Shown: positions 18,633 through 27,919, numbered from the stretch's first letter. The stretch: 64,000 bases of DNA from Cloacibacterium sp. TD35 (GCF_028864635.1 NZ_CP104850.1:440001-504000); one strand, 5' to 3'. Notes: generated from the letters alone by a model not told the origin. Numbers and translations: made by a program.

Positions 18633-19691
18633 TCTTTCACTTAACACCCCATTCTTCGCCATATCATATTCATATTGCGAACAAGGAACGCATTTTTGAA
18701 TATTTTTATCACTACCAAAATACCACAATCCCGTAAAACTGTCTCTTTTGAAAGCAAATTCCTGATCATCTATCAACACCCAAAAAGTATCGTAATGACG
18801 TTCTTTCGGATGCGTTTTTTGAATATCAATTCCTTCCAATAAATACCAAAGCATTTGTGCCAACAATTGATGATTCAGAACATTTTCAGCATCTGCATTG
18901 AAATTAAAAATTCCCGCCATTTTCAGATTTTCGCCTAAGCCAATTTCTTTCATCACGGCACAGATTTCCCTTCTGTTCAAGCCATTAATTTGAGGATTTA
19001 CCGAAAATGGCTCTGCAAAACTTTCCACCGCATCGCAATTCAGTGTAACCAAATCTGCTCTACGGAAAAACGGCTCTATTCTATCGGTATTTCCCATCAT
19101 TTCGGCCAATCTAATTACATCAAACTCCACACTTTTCATGAGTTGCACTGCATCTATTTCATTCAAATGCTTCTGATAACCGAGATGATGATAATCTTTA
19201 AGGCTCAACAATTTAGAATTGAAAATTTTCTGCAAAAAATTCTTTTCTGAAATTTCCTCGCCTTCATTGGAAAGGTCAATTTTATTGTTGATTTGAGTGT
19301 ATCTTATATTTTTTTGATGAAAATTAAGCGCATGAATCATCGCAATCGACAGATCATTTCCTCCGCCTACAACAATCGGAACCGTATTTTTATACAAACA
19401 CGCAGAAAGAACTTCCTGCAAAATATAATGTGTGTCTTGAAGAGATTTCCCAGAAATAAGGTCTCCCAAATCACAAATCGGGATTTCAAAATCAAATTTC
19501 GAAAGTTTATAAAATTCGTCTCTTACTGTATCAAAATTTTTGGCAACCGCATTTCCTTTTCCACCTCTGTAATCGCTACAAAAAACCAACAAAATTCCGT
19601 TTTCTGGAATTTCATTCGTAATCACACTTCCTAATTGCCAAGGCTGAGTTTCTATTTTTTTTGGTGAGATGATAATGTCTTCTATGTTCAT
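18615..19691 (-). CDS. Arginase/formimidoylglutamase-fold protein, metal site degenerate
   Basis: A 358-residue ureohydrolase-fold protein. Databases would call it formimidoylglutamase, but the manganese ligands are mostly replaced: GGxH is GGGND (VVGGGNDLS), the DAHxD loop is INNKID, and the SxDxD motif is LNCDAVE. It is therefore unlikely to be a working Mn hydrolase. The C-terminus (about residues 290-358) has an added Cys-containing part (CVPCSQYEYD). The ATG at 19691 is used rather than a TTG five codons upstream. topA lies upstream on the same strand after a terminator. Confidence 0.85.
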   Translation of the reverse strand: MNIEDIIISPKKIETQPWQLGSVITNEIPENGILLVFCSDYRGGKGNAVAKNFDTVRDEFYKLSKFDFEIPICDLGDLISGKSLQDTHYILQEVLSACLYKNTVPIVVGGGNDLSIAMIHALNFHQKNIRYTQINNKIDLSNEGEEISEKNFLQKIFNSKLLSLKDYHHLGYQKHLNEIDAVQLMKSVEFDVIRLAEMMGNTDRIEPFFRRADLVTLNCDAVESFAEPFSVNPQINGLNRREICAVMKEIGLGENLKMAGIFNFNADAENVLNHQLLAQMLWYLLEGIDIQKTHPKERHYDTFWVLIDDQEFAFKRDSFTGLWYFGSDKNIQKCVPCSQYEYDMAKNGVLSERLIVKS

Positions 19692-19807
19692 TGGTTTTTG
19701 TGTCAAATTTTAAAATCAGTTTAATTAAAGAACCTTTCCTACAAACTTACAAAATAAGTTCTTCAACTAAAAATTTAAGTTTCGGCTAAAACAAATAGTT
19801 TCTCCAC

Positions 19808-19831
19808 AAAAAAAGCGGACTAAAGTCCGCT
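19808..19831 (-). terminator. topA terminator
   Basis: Minus-strand stem AGCGGAC / GTCCGCT with a 4-nt loop followed by a T-run, 28 nt after topA. Confidence 0.9.
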
Positions 19832-19858
19832 CTTATTGATTTTATAATCTTTTGAAAA

Positions 19859-22369
19859 TTATTTCTTCTTCGCTGCAGGTTTTTTCTTTTCTGCAAAAGC
19901 TGTTTTATCTTGGTCAGTAATCCATTTTTTTACTTCATCCAGAGAAACGGTTTGCAATTCTTCTGCTTCATACTTGCTTCCGTCTTCTTTTTTAGGAATT
20001 TTGAACATTCCTTTGCCAAATTTGATGAAAGGTCCCCATCTTCCGTTTTCAATAGAAATTTTTTCTTTTTCCCATTGCTGAATATAGCGGTTAGCTTCCT
20101 TCTCTAATTTTGCAGAAATGAGCTCTTCTATGTCTCCTTGAGTAAGATTGTCAAAATCATATTTCTTCGGAACATTTACATATAAATCTTTGTATTTTAC
20201 AAATGGCCCAAATCTTCCTGTTCCTTTCGTTACAGGTTCACCTTTATAAGTGGCAATTGGCGCATCTGCTTCTATTTTTTCTTTGATAAAATTTTCTGCA
20301 ACTTCCTGTGTTACCGAGAACGGATCTGTTCCTCTTCCGATAGAAATAAATGCATCTCCCCATTTTACATAAGGCCCGAATCTCCCTACGCCAACAGAAA
20401 CTGGTTTTCCTTGGAATTCATTTAAGTCAAATGGAATTTTAAATAGCTCTAGAGCTTCTTCAAAACTAATGGTATTGATATTTTGAGTAGGTAATAGTGA
20501 AGCGTAAGTTGGTTTCTCTTCATCATCATTTTCACCAATTTGAATCATCGCACCATATCTTCCCATTCTAGCGTAAACATTTTTACCAGATTTAGGATCT
20601 ACACCTAATAATCTCTCGCCAGTAGCTCTGTCTGCATGCTCTTCTACATCTTCAATTTTCGGGTGAAAATTATCATAAAAATGCTTTAGGGTTTCTTTCC
20701 ATTTTTCTGAACCATTGGCAATATCGTCAAAATCTTGTTCAACTTTTGCAGTAAAACCATAATCCAAAATTTCATTGAAATTACTGATTAAAAACTCATT
20801 CACTACTTCACCAATGTCCGTAGGAACGAATTTATTTTTATCTCCCCCGAATTTCTCCGTCAAAACTTCTTTTTTCAGACCAGATTTTCCTAGAGAAAGT
20901 TTTACGATTTCTCTTTCATGCGGTAGAATTTCTCTTTTATCTACATATTCTCTATTCTGAATCGTCTGAATCGTTGGTGCATAAGTAGAAGGTCTACCAA
21001 TTCCCAGTTCTTCTAATTTTCTTACTAAAGCAGCTTCGGTATATCTTGCTGCTGGTTTAGTGAATTTTTCGGTAGCCGTAATTTTTTTGAAATGTAAAAC
21101 CTCGCCCACCTTTACTTTTGGCAACAGTTTTTCGTTGTTTTCCTCATCATCTTCTTCTGTTTTCGAAATTCCATAGACTTTTAAGAAACCATCGAAAACA
21201 ATCACTTCACCTTGTGCTTCAAAATGACTTGGCAAAGCAGAATTCCCGATTTCAATTACGGTTTTTTCAATTTTTGCATTAGCCATCTGAGAAGCTAGAG
21301 TTCTCTTATAAATGAGTTGATATAATTTATTGAGTTGTGCATCACCAATGGTTTTCACTCCAAAATCAGTCGGACGAATTGCCTCGTGTGCTTCTTGAGC
21401 AGATGAAGATTTCGTAGTATAATTTATTGGCGATGAATATTCTGCCCCAAATTCTTTTTCGATGAAATCTTTAGCAGCACTAATTGCATCTTGAGAAAGA
21501 TTTACTGAGTCTGTTCTCATATAAGTAATGTACCCTTCTTCGTAGAGACGCTGTGCAATTCTCATGGTAGAAGTTACATTATACCCTAATCTATTAGAAG
21601 CTTCTTGCTGTAATGTAGAAGTAGTAAAAGGTGCAGAAGCAGAACGCGTTCCTGGCTTTTTTTCTACATTTAAAACTTTGAATTCAGTATTCTGAGATTT
21701 TTCTAAAAATGCTTCCGATTCTTTTTCTTGAGCAAAATCTTTTTTCAGTCTTGCGGCAATTTCTTGCTTTTCGGCATTTAAGAAAGTTCCTTCCACTTTA
21801 TAAGTAGAAGTCGGTTTGAAATTTCTAATTTCTTGCTCTCTTTCTACTACCAATCTTACTGCAACAGATTGTACTCTTCCCGCCGAAAGTCCGGTTTTCA
21901 CTTTTTTCCAAAGTACGGGCGACATTTCAAAACCTACAATTCTGTCGAGAACCCTTCTTGCTTGTTGAGCATTTACGAGATTCTGGTCAATTTTTCTAGG
22001 GTTTTCAATCGCTTTCAGTATTGCATTTTTGGTAATTTCGTGGAAAACAATACGCTTGGTATTTTCTTCTTTGAGTTTTAATTCTTGTGCTAAATGCCAA
22101 GCAATAGCTTCTCCTTCACGGTCTTCATCGGAAGCTAACCAAACGATTTCTGCTTTTTTCACCGCTGCTTTCAGTTCAGTTACTAATTTCTTTTTATCAG
22201 CAGAAACTTCGTAATCTGGCGTGAAGGTTTTAAGGTCTATTCCCATTCCTTTTTTGGGTAAATCTCGGATATGACCGAAGCTAGATTTCACTTCGAAATC
22301 CTTTCCAAGATACTTCTGAATGGTCTTCGCTTTTGCTGGTGACTCTACGATGACTAGATTTTTTGACAT
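19859..22369 (-). CDS. topA: DNA topoisomerase I
   Basis: A type IA topoisomerase of 836 residues that relaxes negative supercoils. Seen are the Toprim motif (LVIVESPAKAKT, residues 5-16; DEDREGEAIAWHL at 81-93), the catalytic Tyr283 in ITYMRTDS, and HEAIRPT. The C-terminus has repeated TOPRIM-C modules (GRFGPYVKWGD, GRFGPFVKYKD, GRWGPFIKFGK) in place of zinc fingers, and a Lys-rich tail. The ATG at 22369 gives the conserved MSKNLVIVES start. It has a -7 box, TACTTTTG, at 22384-22391. Confidence 0.97.
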   Translation of the reverse strand: MSKNLVIVESPAKAKTIQKYLGKDFEVKSSFGHIRDLPKKGMGIDLKTFTPDYEVSADKKKLVTELKAAVKKAEIVWLASDEDREGEAIAWHLAQELKLKEENTKRIVFHEITKNAILKAIENPRKIDQNLVNAQQARRVLDRIVGFEMSPVLWKKVKTGLSAGRVQSVAVRLVVEREQEIRNFKPTSTYKVEGTFLNAEKQEIAARLKKDFAQEKESEAFLEKSQNTEFKVLNVEKKPGTRSASAPFTTSTLQQEASNRLGYNVTSTMRIAQRLYEEGYITYMRTDSVNLSQDAISAAKDFIEKEFGAEYSSPINYTTKSSSAQEAHEAIRPTDFGVKTIGDAQLNKLYQLIYKRTLASQMANAKIEKTVIEIGNSALPSHFEAQGEVIVFDGFLKVYGISKTEEDDEENNEKLLPKVKVGEVLHFKKITATEKFTKPAARYTEAALVRKLEELGIGRPSTYAPTIQTIQNREYVDKREILPHEREIVKLSLGKSGLKKEVLTEKFGGDKNKFVPTDIGEVVNEFLISNFNEILDYGFTAKVEQDFDDIANGSEKWKETLKHFYDNFHPKIEDVEEHADRATGERLLGVDPKSGKNVYARMGRYGAMIQIGENDDEEKPTYASLLPTQNINTISFEEALELFKIPFDLNEFQGKPVSVGVGRFGPYVKWGDAFISIGRGTDPFSVTQEVAENFIKEKIEADAPIATYKGEPVTKGTGRFGPFVKYKDLYVNVPKKYDFDNLTQGDIEELISAKLEKEANRYIQQWEKEKISIENGRWGPFIKFGKGMFKIPKKEDGSKYEAEELQTVSLDEVKKWITDQDKTAFAEKKKPAAKKK

Positions 22370-22383
22370 GCACAAAATTTTTG

Positions 22384-22391
22384 CAAAAGTA
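22384..22391 (-). promoter_or_regulatory. topA -7 box
   Basis: TACTTTTG on the minus strand, 14 nt before the topA ATG. Confidence 0.6.
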
Positions 22392-22517
22392 GAAACTTTT
22401 TTTTAAACAATCGTTTTTAGCAATTTTCTTACGGTTTTCTTTTCTTCAAATAAAGTATTTTATCTTCGTTTCATTCATTTTTTCTATAATAAGAAGTTGG
22501 TTTTTCTTGGCATTTAA

Positions 22518-22549
22518 TTTGATGAAATTCTGCCAATGATTTATTTTTG
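22518..22549 (+). promoter_or_regulatory. Promoter of the Cys-leader / DUF4395 unit
   Basis: -33 TTTG (22518-22521), 20-nt spacer, -7 box TATTTTTG (22542-22549). The leader-peptide ATG begins only 12 nt later, so the peptide is at the very start of the transcript. Confidence 0.75.
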
Positions 22550-22561
22550 CACTATCAAAAT

Positions 22562-22660
22562 ATGAAAACCACATTATCTACTTTTACAAAAATTCAAAAA
22601 ATGAATTGCTGTTGTTCTTTTAAAACAAAAGAGGACGGGTTAGATGATGTAACGTTTTAA
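22562..22660 (+). CDS. Putative cysteine-rich leader peptide (32 residues)
   Basis: A small ORF at the start of the DUF4395 transcript. It has 32 codons; residues 14-19 are MNCCCS, three consecutive Cys codons (TGC TGT TGT), followed by an acidic end (KEDGLDDVTF). The stop lies 26 nt before an intrinsic terminator. The codons for Glu-Asp (GAGGAC, 22631-22636) are identical to the 3' arm of that terminator and complementary to its 5' arm, so they could form an antiterminator. This is how amino-acid attenuators are built; here the sensed amino acid would be cysteine. Expression is not shown. Confidence 0.65.
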   Translation: MKTTLSTFTKIQKMNCCCSFKTKEDGLDDVTF

Positions 22661-22686
22661 AATACAAATGTCTCCATATATCACTG

Positions 22687-22712
22687 AGTCCTCGAAATGA
22701 GGACTTTTTTTT
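22687..22712 (+). terminator. Intrinsic terminator within the DUF4395 leader
   Basis: AGTCCTC (22687-22693), 5-nt loop, GAGGACT (22699-22705), then an uninterrupted T-run to 22712. It lies upstream of the DUF4395 ATG (22737) and downstream of the leader peptide, where an attenuator belongs. It is on the plus strand, so topA cannot use it. Confidence 0.9.
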
Positions 22713-22736
22713 ATTTAATCATTTAAAATTTTATTC

Positions 22737-23135
22737 ATGCCAACAGAAAACAAAATCAGAATAACCGCATTTTTAGTATTTATCTTAACCTTTTTATACA
22801 TCACAACTCATTTCATTTGGATTCCTATTTTTCTATTGATAGATTTTGCTTTGAGAGGTTCTGGATACGGAAAATGGAGCGTTTTAGGGTTTTTAGCAGA
22901 AAAAATAGTTTCGATTTTTAATTTTGAACAAAAACCCATTTATTTTCCACCGAAACAATTTGCAGCACAAGTAGGTTTTATTTTTTCATTGACCTTGTTG
23001 GTTTTTAATCTTCTCGAAATCAACAGTCTTATTGTAAGCGGAATTTTGCTGATTTGCGCAGGTCTAGAGGCATTTTTCAATTTCTGTGTAGGATGTTATG
23101 TGTACAATGCTTATTATCACATCAAAAATAAATAG
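22737..23135 (+). CDS. DUF4395 membrane protein
   Basis: A 132-residue protein with about four TM helices (ITAFLVFILTFLYI, IWIPIFLLIDFAL, VGFIFSLTLLVF, LIVSGILLICAGLEAFF) and a conserved Cys pair FCVGCYVY near the C-terminus. The DUF4395 family has no settled function; members are often encoded near thioredoxin or rhodanese-like genes, which suggests a redox or sulfur role. The cysteine-codon leader just upstream fits that idea. Single gene, followed by DUF2062 with its own promoter. Confidence 0.85.
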   Translation: MPTENKIRITAFLVFILTFLYITTHFIWIPIFLLIDFALRGSGYGKWSVLGFLAEKIVSIFNFEQKPIYFPPKQFAAQVGFIFSLTLLVFNLLEINSLIVSGILLICAGLEAFFNFCVGCYVYNAYYHIKNK

Positions 23136-23180
23136 CATTTATTTAACATTTTCAAAAGGTACAACTGCATTAAATTCTAT

Positions 23181-23188
23181 TATTTTTG
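23181..23188 (+). promoter_or_regulatory. -7 box of the DUF2062 gene
   Basis: TATTTTTG, 21 nt before the TTG start. Confidence 0.5.
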
Positions 23189-23209
23189 TAGAATACAAAT
23201 CTTATTTTA

Positions 23210-23695
23210 TTGAAAAACTTCATTCAAAATTCCATTAAAAGTCAGAAAGTATTCTATCGATATTTCCGTAGGAAAGGCATTAAAAGACTTTTCAAAGAAA
23301 ATATCTTAGAAAGTGATGGAGACAACAAAACTAAAGCGCTTTCTATTGCTTTAGGAATTTTTATTGGACTGACTCCATTTTGGGGATTTCATACCGTTTT
23401 AGCGCTTTCTTTAGCTGCTATTTTTAAGCTGAATAAGTTTTTGTCATTTGTGTTCTCCCAAATCAGCATTGCTCCTTTGGCGCCCTTCATCATAGGAATT
23501 TCTATGTTTTTCGGTTCTTTTTTCGTGGGAGGAAAAACCGATTTTTCTCATCAAGAATTGAATTTAGAAATGGTAAAACACAACTTGTTACAATATGTGG
23601 TGGGAAGTTTTGTTTTTGCAACAATAATAGCAATGAGCTTTGGATTTATATTTTACTACTTATTGAATCTTTTCCAAAAAGAAAGCACCTCTTAA
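23210..23695 (+). CDS. DUF2062 membrane protein, TTG start
   Basis: A 161-residue protein of the DUF2062 family. After a basic N-terminus (about 1-35, KVFYRYFRRKGIKRLF) comes the family signature ALSIALGIFIGLTPFWGFHT, then two to three TM helices. The function is not known; relatives sit next to lipid or glycan enzymes. The TTG start is preferred because the basic N-terminal part is conserved in relatives and there is no in-frame ATG near. A -7 box lies 21 nt upstream. Confidence 0.85.
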   Translation: MKNFIQNSIKSQKVFYRYFRRKGIKRLFKENILESDGDNKTKALSIALGIFIGLTPFWGFHTVLALSLAAIFKLNKFLSFVFSQISIAPLAPFIIGISMFFGSFFVGGKTDFSHQELNLEMVKHNLLQYVVGSFVFATIIAMSFGFIFYYLLNLFQKESTS

Positions 23696-23795
23696 CTCAC
23701 TTAAAACCAATATTTTTAACCAAAAATTAATAAAAAATCCACGAAAATTCATTATATTCGCACACTTAAATTTTAACAGTAGAAACCGAGATATA

Positions 23796-26700
23796 ATGAA
23801 GAAGTTCACAGAATACAAGCAACTTAACCTAAATGCTGTAGCAGATAACGTTGCCAATTTTTGGAAAACCAATCAAACTTTTAAAAAATCCGTAGAAACG
23901 CGCGAGGGAAAACCAGAGTACGTTTTTTACGAAGGACCGCCTTCTGCAAACGGAATGCCAGGAATTCACCATGTAATGGCGAGAGCATTGAAGGATATTT
24001 TTTGCCGTTATCAAACGCAAAACGGAAAGCAAGTTTTCCGTAAAGCAGGTTGGGACACGCATGGTTTACCAGTGGAACTAGGCGTAGAAAAAGAACTCGG
24101 GATTACCAAAGAAGACATCGGTAAAAAAATTACCGTAGAAGAATATAACCAAGCTTGTAGAAATGCAGTAATGCGTTATACAGACGTTTGGAATGACCTT
24201 ACCGAAAAAATTGGGTATTGGGTAGATTTAGACAATCCATACATTACCTACGAACCAAAATACATGGAAACGGTTTGGTGGTTGCTAAAACAATTGTACA
24301 ACAAAGATTTATTGTACAAAGGTTACACCATTCAGCCGTATTCTCCAAAAGCGGGAACTGGACTTTCTTCTCACGAATTAAATCAACCAGGAACATACAG
24401 AGATGTTTCTGACACTACTGTTGTTGCGCAATTCAAAGTTAAAAAATTCTCAGAAAATCTCGGCTCTAAAATCTCGGCTCTAGGCTCTGATTTTCACATT
24501 TTGGCTTGGACGACTACTCCTTGGACTTTGCCTTCTAACACAGCTCTTGCTGTAGGTAGAGACATAGAATATGTTTTGGTTAAGACTTTCAATCAATATA
24601 CTTTTGAGCCAATTAATATTGTTTTGGCGAGAGTTCTTTTAGAGAAAAATTTTGGCAAAAAATACGCAGAAGGAACAGAAGAAGATTTTGCTAACTACAC
24701 ATCTGAAAGCAAAACCATTCCTTACCAAATTTTAGCAGAATTTACTGGAGAAGATTTAGCAGGAACCACTTATGAACAATTGATCCCTTGGTTTTTACCA
24801 GCAGAAAATCCTGAAAAAGCGTTCCGTGTAATCATAGGAGATTTTGTAACGACTGAAGACGGAACAGGAATTGTGCACATTGCACCAACTTTCGGGGCAG
24901 ATGATAACAGAGTCGCTCAAGAAAACGGAATCCCACCAATGTTAGTAAAAGATGAAAATGATAATCTTGTTCCATTGGTTGACTTAACTGGTAGATTTTT
25001 AAAAGGCGAAAACGTTCCTGAACTTTTCAGCGGGAAATATATTAAAAACGAATACTACGATGAAGGAACTGCTCCCGAAAAATCTTGGGACGTAGAATTG
25101 GCGATTTTGTTAAAAACCGAAAATAAAGCCTTCAAAGTAGAGAAATATGTTCACAGTTATCCGCATTGTTGGAGAACTGATAAGCCTGTATTGTACTATC
25201 CTTTGGATTCTTGGTTTGTAAAAATGACTTCGGTAAGAAATCGTTTGGTAGAACTCAATGAAACCATCAATTGGAAGCCAAAATCAACGGGAGAAGGAAG
25301 ATTTGCCAACTGGTTAGAAAACGTTAACGACTGGAATCTTTCTCGTTCAAGATATTGGGGAATTCCTTTGCCAATATGGAGAAGTGAAGACCTGAAAGAA
25401 CAAAAAGTAATCGGTTCTGTAGAAGAATTGGTTAATGAAATTCAAAAATCTATTGAAGCAGGTTTTATGACCGAAAATCCTTTCAAAGATTTTGAAGTAG
25501 GAAATATGTCTGCTGAAAACTATGCAAAAATAGATTTACACAAAAATATTGTAGATGCCATTATTTTGGTTTCAGACAGCGGAAAACCAATGAAACGTGA
25601 ATCTGATTTGATTGATGTTTGGTTTGATTCGGGTTCAATGCCTTACGCTCAGTTACATTATCCTTTCGAAAATAAGGAAATGATTGACAGCGGAAAAGCT
25701 TTCCCTGCAGATTTTATCGCAGAAGGAGTAGACCAAACTAGAGGTTGGTTTTATACACTTCACGCAATTGGAACTACCGTTTTTGATTCTATTGCTTATA
25801 AAAATGTGGTTTCTAACGGTTTAGTCCTCGACAAAAACGGACAAAAAATGTCTAAACGTCTTGGAAACGCCATTGACCCATTTGAAACTTTACAAAAATA
25901 TGGACCTGATGCAACGCGTTGGTACATGATTTCTAACGCCAATCCTTGGGAAAATTTAAAATTTGACTTAGAAGGAATTGATGAAGTGCGTAGAAAATTC
26001 TTCGGAACACTTTACAATACTTATTCTTTCTTTAGTTTGTACGCGAATGTTGATGGTTTCAGTTATTCTGAAAAAGAAGTTGAAAACAGACCAGAAATCG
26101 ATAGATGGATTCTTTCAGAACTCAATTTATTGGTGAAAGATGTTACCGAATTCTACGAAGATTACGAACCAACGAAAGTAGCAAGAGCGATTAATAATTT
26201 CGTGAATGATAATTTAAGTAACTGGTATGTAAGACTTTGCAGAAGACGTTTCTGGAAAGGAGATTATTCTGAAGACAAAATCTCTGCTTACCAAACTCTA
26301 TACACTTGTTTAGAAACTGTTGCGAAAATTTCGGCGCCAATTGCTCCTTTCTTTATGGACCAATTGTATCAAGATTTGAACGCGGTTACTGGAAAAGACA
26401 CTGCAGAATCTGTTCACTTAACTGATTTCCCGAAAGTGAATGAAAGCTTAATCGATCAAAATTTAGTAGAAAAAACGCATTTGGCTCAAACCATCACTTC
26501 TATGGTATTCTCTTTGAGAAAGAAAGAAAACGTGAAGGTTCGTCAGCCACTTCAAAAAGTGATGATTCCTGTTCTGGACAAGAAAACCGAAGAGCAAATT
26601 TTAGCGGTTTCGGAACTCATCAAACAAGAAGTGAATGTAAAAGAATTGCAATTGATTAATGCAGAAGAAGCTTCTCACTTGATTGTAAAGCAAATTAAGC

Positions 26701-27194
26701 CAAATTTCAAAGCATTGGGTTCTAGATTAGGAAAAGACATGAAAGTGGTAGGTTCTGAAATTCAGAATATGACTTCAGAGCAAATTTCAGCGCTTGAAAA
26801 AGAAGGAAAAATGACCATTGCAGGTTATGAAATCGGTTTAGAAGATGTAGAAATTTCCACAAAAGACATTCCAGGTTGGACAGTGGCTAGTGAAGGAAAA
26901 ACAACCGTAGCACTTGATTTAACCATTACTGATGAATTAAAATCTGAAGGAATCGCAAGAGAATTCATTAATAGAGTTCAGAATTTAAGAAAAGACAAAG
27001 ATTTCGACCTAACAGACAGAATTTCAATCAGTTTAGAAGAAAGCTGCCCATTTAGAAAAGAACTTACTAACAATGAACAATATATTTGTACAGAAGTATT
27101 GTCAGATAAAATAGAATTTGTAATTTCACTCGCAAATTTTGAAGAAATCGAAATTGACGAAGTTAAATTTAATGTTAATATTGAAAAAATATAA
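23796..27194 (+). CDS. ileS: Isoleucyl-tRNA synthetase
   Basis: A class I synthetase of 1,132 residues that charges tRNA-Ile and edits valine. The HIGH-equivalent GIHH is at residues 56-59 (PSANGMPGIHH) and the KMSKR loop is at 684-688. The CP1 editing domain is in between (WTTTPWTLPSNTAL). The long type matches Bacteroidetes and eukaryote-like IleRS, which lack the C-terminal zinc finger of E. coli IleS. The upstream TATATTCG (23753-23760) is one base off the -7 consensus. The DksA-like gene starts 5 nt after the stop. Confidence 0.97.
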   Translation: MKKFTEYKQLNLNAVADNVANFWKTNQTFKKSVETREGKPEYVFYEGPPSANGMPGIHHVMARALKDIFCRYQTQNGKQVFRKAGWDTHGLPVELGVEKELGITKEDIGKKITVEEYNQACRNAVMRYTDVWNDLTEKIGYWVDLDNPYITYEPKYMETVWWLLKQLYNKDLLYKGYTIQPYSPKAGTGLSSHELNQPGTYRDVSDTTVVAQFKVKKFSENLGSKISALGSDFHILAWTTTPWTLPSNTALAVGRDIEYVLVKTFNQYTFEPINIVLARVLLEKNFGKKYAEGTEEDFANYTSESKTIPYQILAEFTGEDLAGTTYEQLIPWFLPAENPEKAFRVIIGDFVTTEDGTGIVHIAPTFGADDNRVAQENGIPPMLVKDENDNLVPLVDLTGRFLKGENVPELFSGKYIKNEYYDEGTAPEKSWDVELAILLKTENKAFKVEKYVHSYPHCWRTDKPVLYYPLDSWFVKMTSVRNRLVELNETINWKPKSTGEGRFANWLENVNDWNLSRSRYWGIPLPIWRSEDLKEQKVIGSVEELVNEIQKSIEAGFMTENPFKDFEVGNMSAENYAKIDLHKNIVDAIILVSDSGKPMKRESDLIDVWFDSGSMPYAQLHYPFENKEMIDSGKAFPADFIAEGVDQTRGWFYTLHAIGTTVFDSIAYKNVVSNGLVLDKNGQKMSKRLGNAIDPFETLQKYGPDATRWYMISNANPWENLKFDLEGIDEVRRKFFGTLYNTYSFFSLYANVDGFSYSEKEVENRPEIDRWILSELNLLVKDVTEFYEDYEPTKVARAINNFVNDNLSNWYVRLCRRRFWKGDYSEDKISAYQTLYTCLETVAKISAPIAPFFMDQLYQDLNAVTGKDTAESVHLTDFPKVNESLIDQNLVEKTHLAQTITSMVFSLRKKENVKVRQPLQKVMIPVLDKKTEEQILAVSELIKQEVNVKELQLINAEEASHLIVKQIKPNFKALGSRLGKDMKVVGSEIQNMTSEQISALEKEGKMTIAGYEIGLEDVEISTKDIPGWTVASEGKTTVALDLTITDELKSEGIAREFINRVQNLRKDKDFDLTDRISISLEESCPFRKELTNNEQYICTEVLSDKIEFVISLANFEEIEIDEVKFNVNIEKI

Positions 27195-27199
27195 CAAAG

Positions 27200-27580
27200 A
27201 TGGCAGAAGAAAGAGTAAGATATAGTGACGCTGAGTTACAAGAATTTAAGAAAATCATACAAGACAAAATAGCAAAGGCTGAAAAAGATTTAGCCCTTAT
27301 TAACGAAAGTTTCATCAATGACCAAAATAATGGTACGGATGACACTTCTCCTACCTTCAAAGCTTTTGAAGAAGGAGCTGAAACGCTAAGCAAAGAGCAA
27401 AATTCTATTTTGGCTGGAAGACAAGAAAAATTCATCCGTGACCTTAAACACGCTTTAATAAGAATTGAAAACAAAACTTACGGCGTTTGTAGAGTAACTG
27501 GCAAATTAATCCCAAAAGAAAGATTAATGGCAGTTCCTCATGCTACATTAAGCATTGAAGCGAAAAATATGCAAAGATAA
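27200..27580 (+). CDS. TraR/DksA-family protein, Bacteroidetes type
   Basis: A 126-residue protein with a coiled-coil N-terminus (about 8-75) and the family C-terminal part RIENKTYGVCRVTGKLIPKE followed by LMAVPHATLSIEAK. Only one Cys remains of the four-Cys zinc finger, as is usual in this phylum's copies. DksA-like proteins bind the RNA polymerase secondary channel; whether this form does so is not known. It starts 5 nt after ileS and was probably co-transcribed with it. Confidence 0.88.
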   Translation: MAEERVRYSDAELQEFKKIIQDKIAKAEKDLALINESFINDQNNGTDDTSPTFKAFEEGAETLSKEQNSILAGRQEKFIRDLKHALIRIENKTYGVCRVTGKLIPKERLMAVPHATLSIEAKNMQR

Positions 27581-27582
27581 AT

Positions 27583-27660
27583 TTGTACTTTGTACAACTT
27601 ATAATGTGCAATGTATAATGTGTTTTGAAAAAGATTCATTATACTTTGTGCATTTTATAT
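27583..27660. repeat. Intergenic hairpin repeat
   Basis: Holds the palindrome TTGTACTTTGTACAA (27583-27597) and an inverted pair CAATGTATAATG (27609-27620) / CATTATACTTTG (27638-27649) with one mismatch. Strings like these recur between genes in related genomes, from memory. No gene is seen. Confidence 0.5.
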
Positions 27661-27676
27661 TTTTATACCATCAACT

Positions 27677-27919
27677 ATGGAACTTTTATTTCTAATACTT
27701 GCCATTGCAGTAATTTTTATCTTTTTCTTTAGAAAAGACATCAAAGAGAAAATAAATCCTGACAAAACTAAAAACTACACCATAGACGATAAATATAACG
27801 CTGCAAAACGTGAAAGAGAAAAAGAAATAGATCAACTCTTAAGCAAAATGGGAGAAAACGGAATTGCAGATTTAAGCGAGAAAGACCTAAAAAGATTAGA
27901 AGAATTATCTAAAAAATAA
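27677..27919 (+). CDS. Small membrane-anchored protein, unknown
   Basis: An 80-residue protein: one N-terminal TM (LLFLILAIAVIFIFFF) and a charged cytosolic tail with EKEIDQLLSKMGENGIADLS then EKDLKRLEELSKK. The tail resembles the C-terminal domain seen on rhomboid-like proteins of this phylum (DUF6576 type), where a Met-Gly-x-Gly-Ile-x-x-Leu core followed by a helix is common. No function is known. Confidence 0.75.
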   Translation: MELLFLILAIAVIFIFFFRKDIKEKINPDKTKNYTIDDKYNAAKREREKEIDQLLSKMGENGIADLSEKDLKRLEELSKK

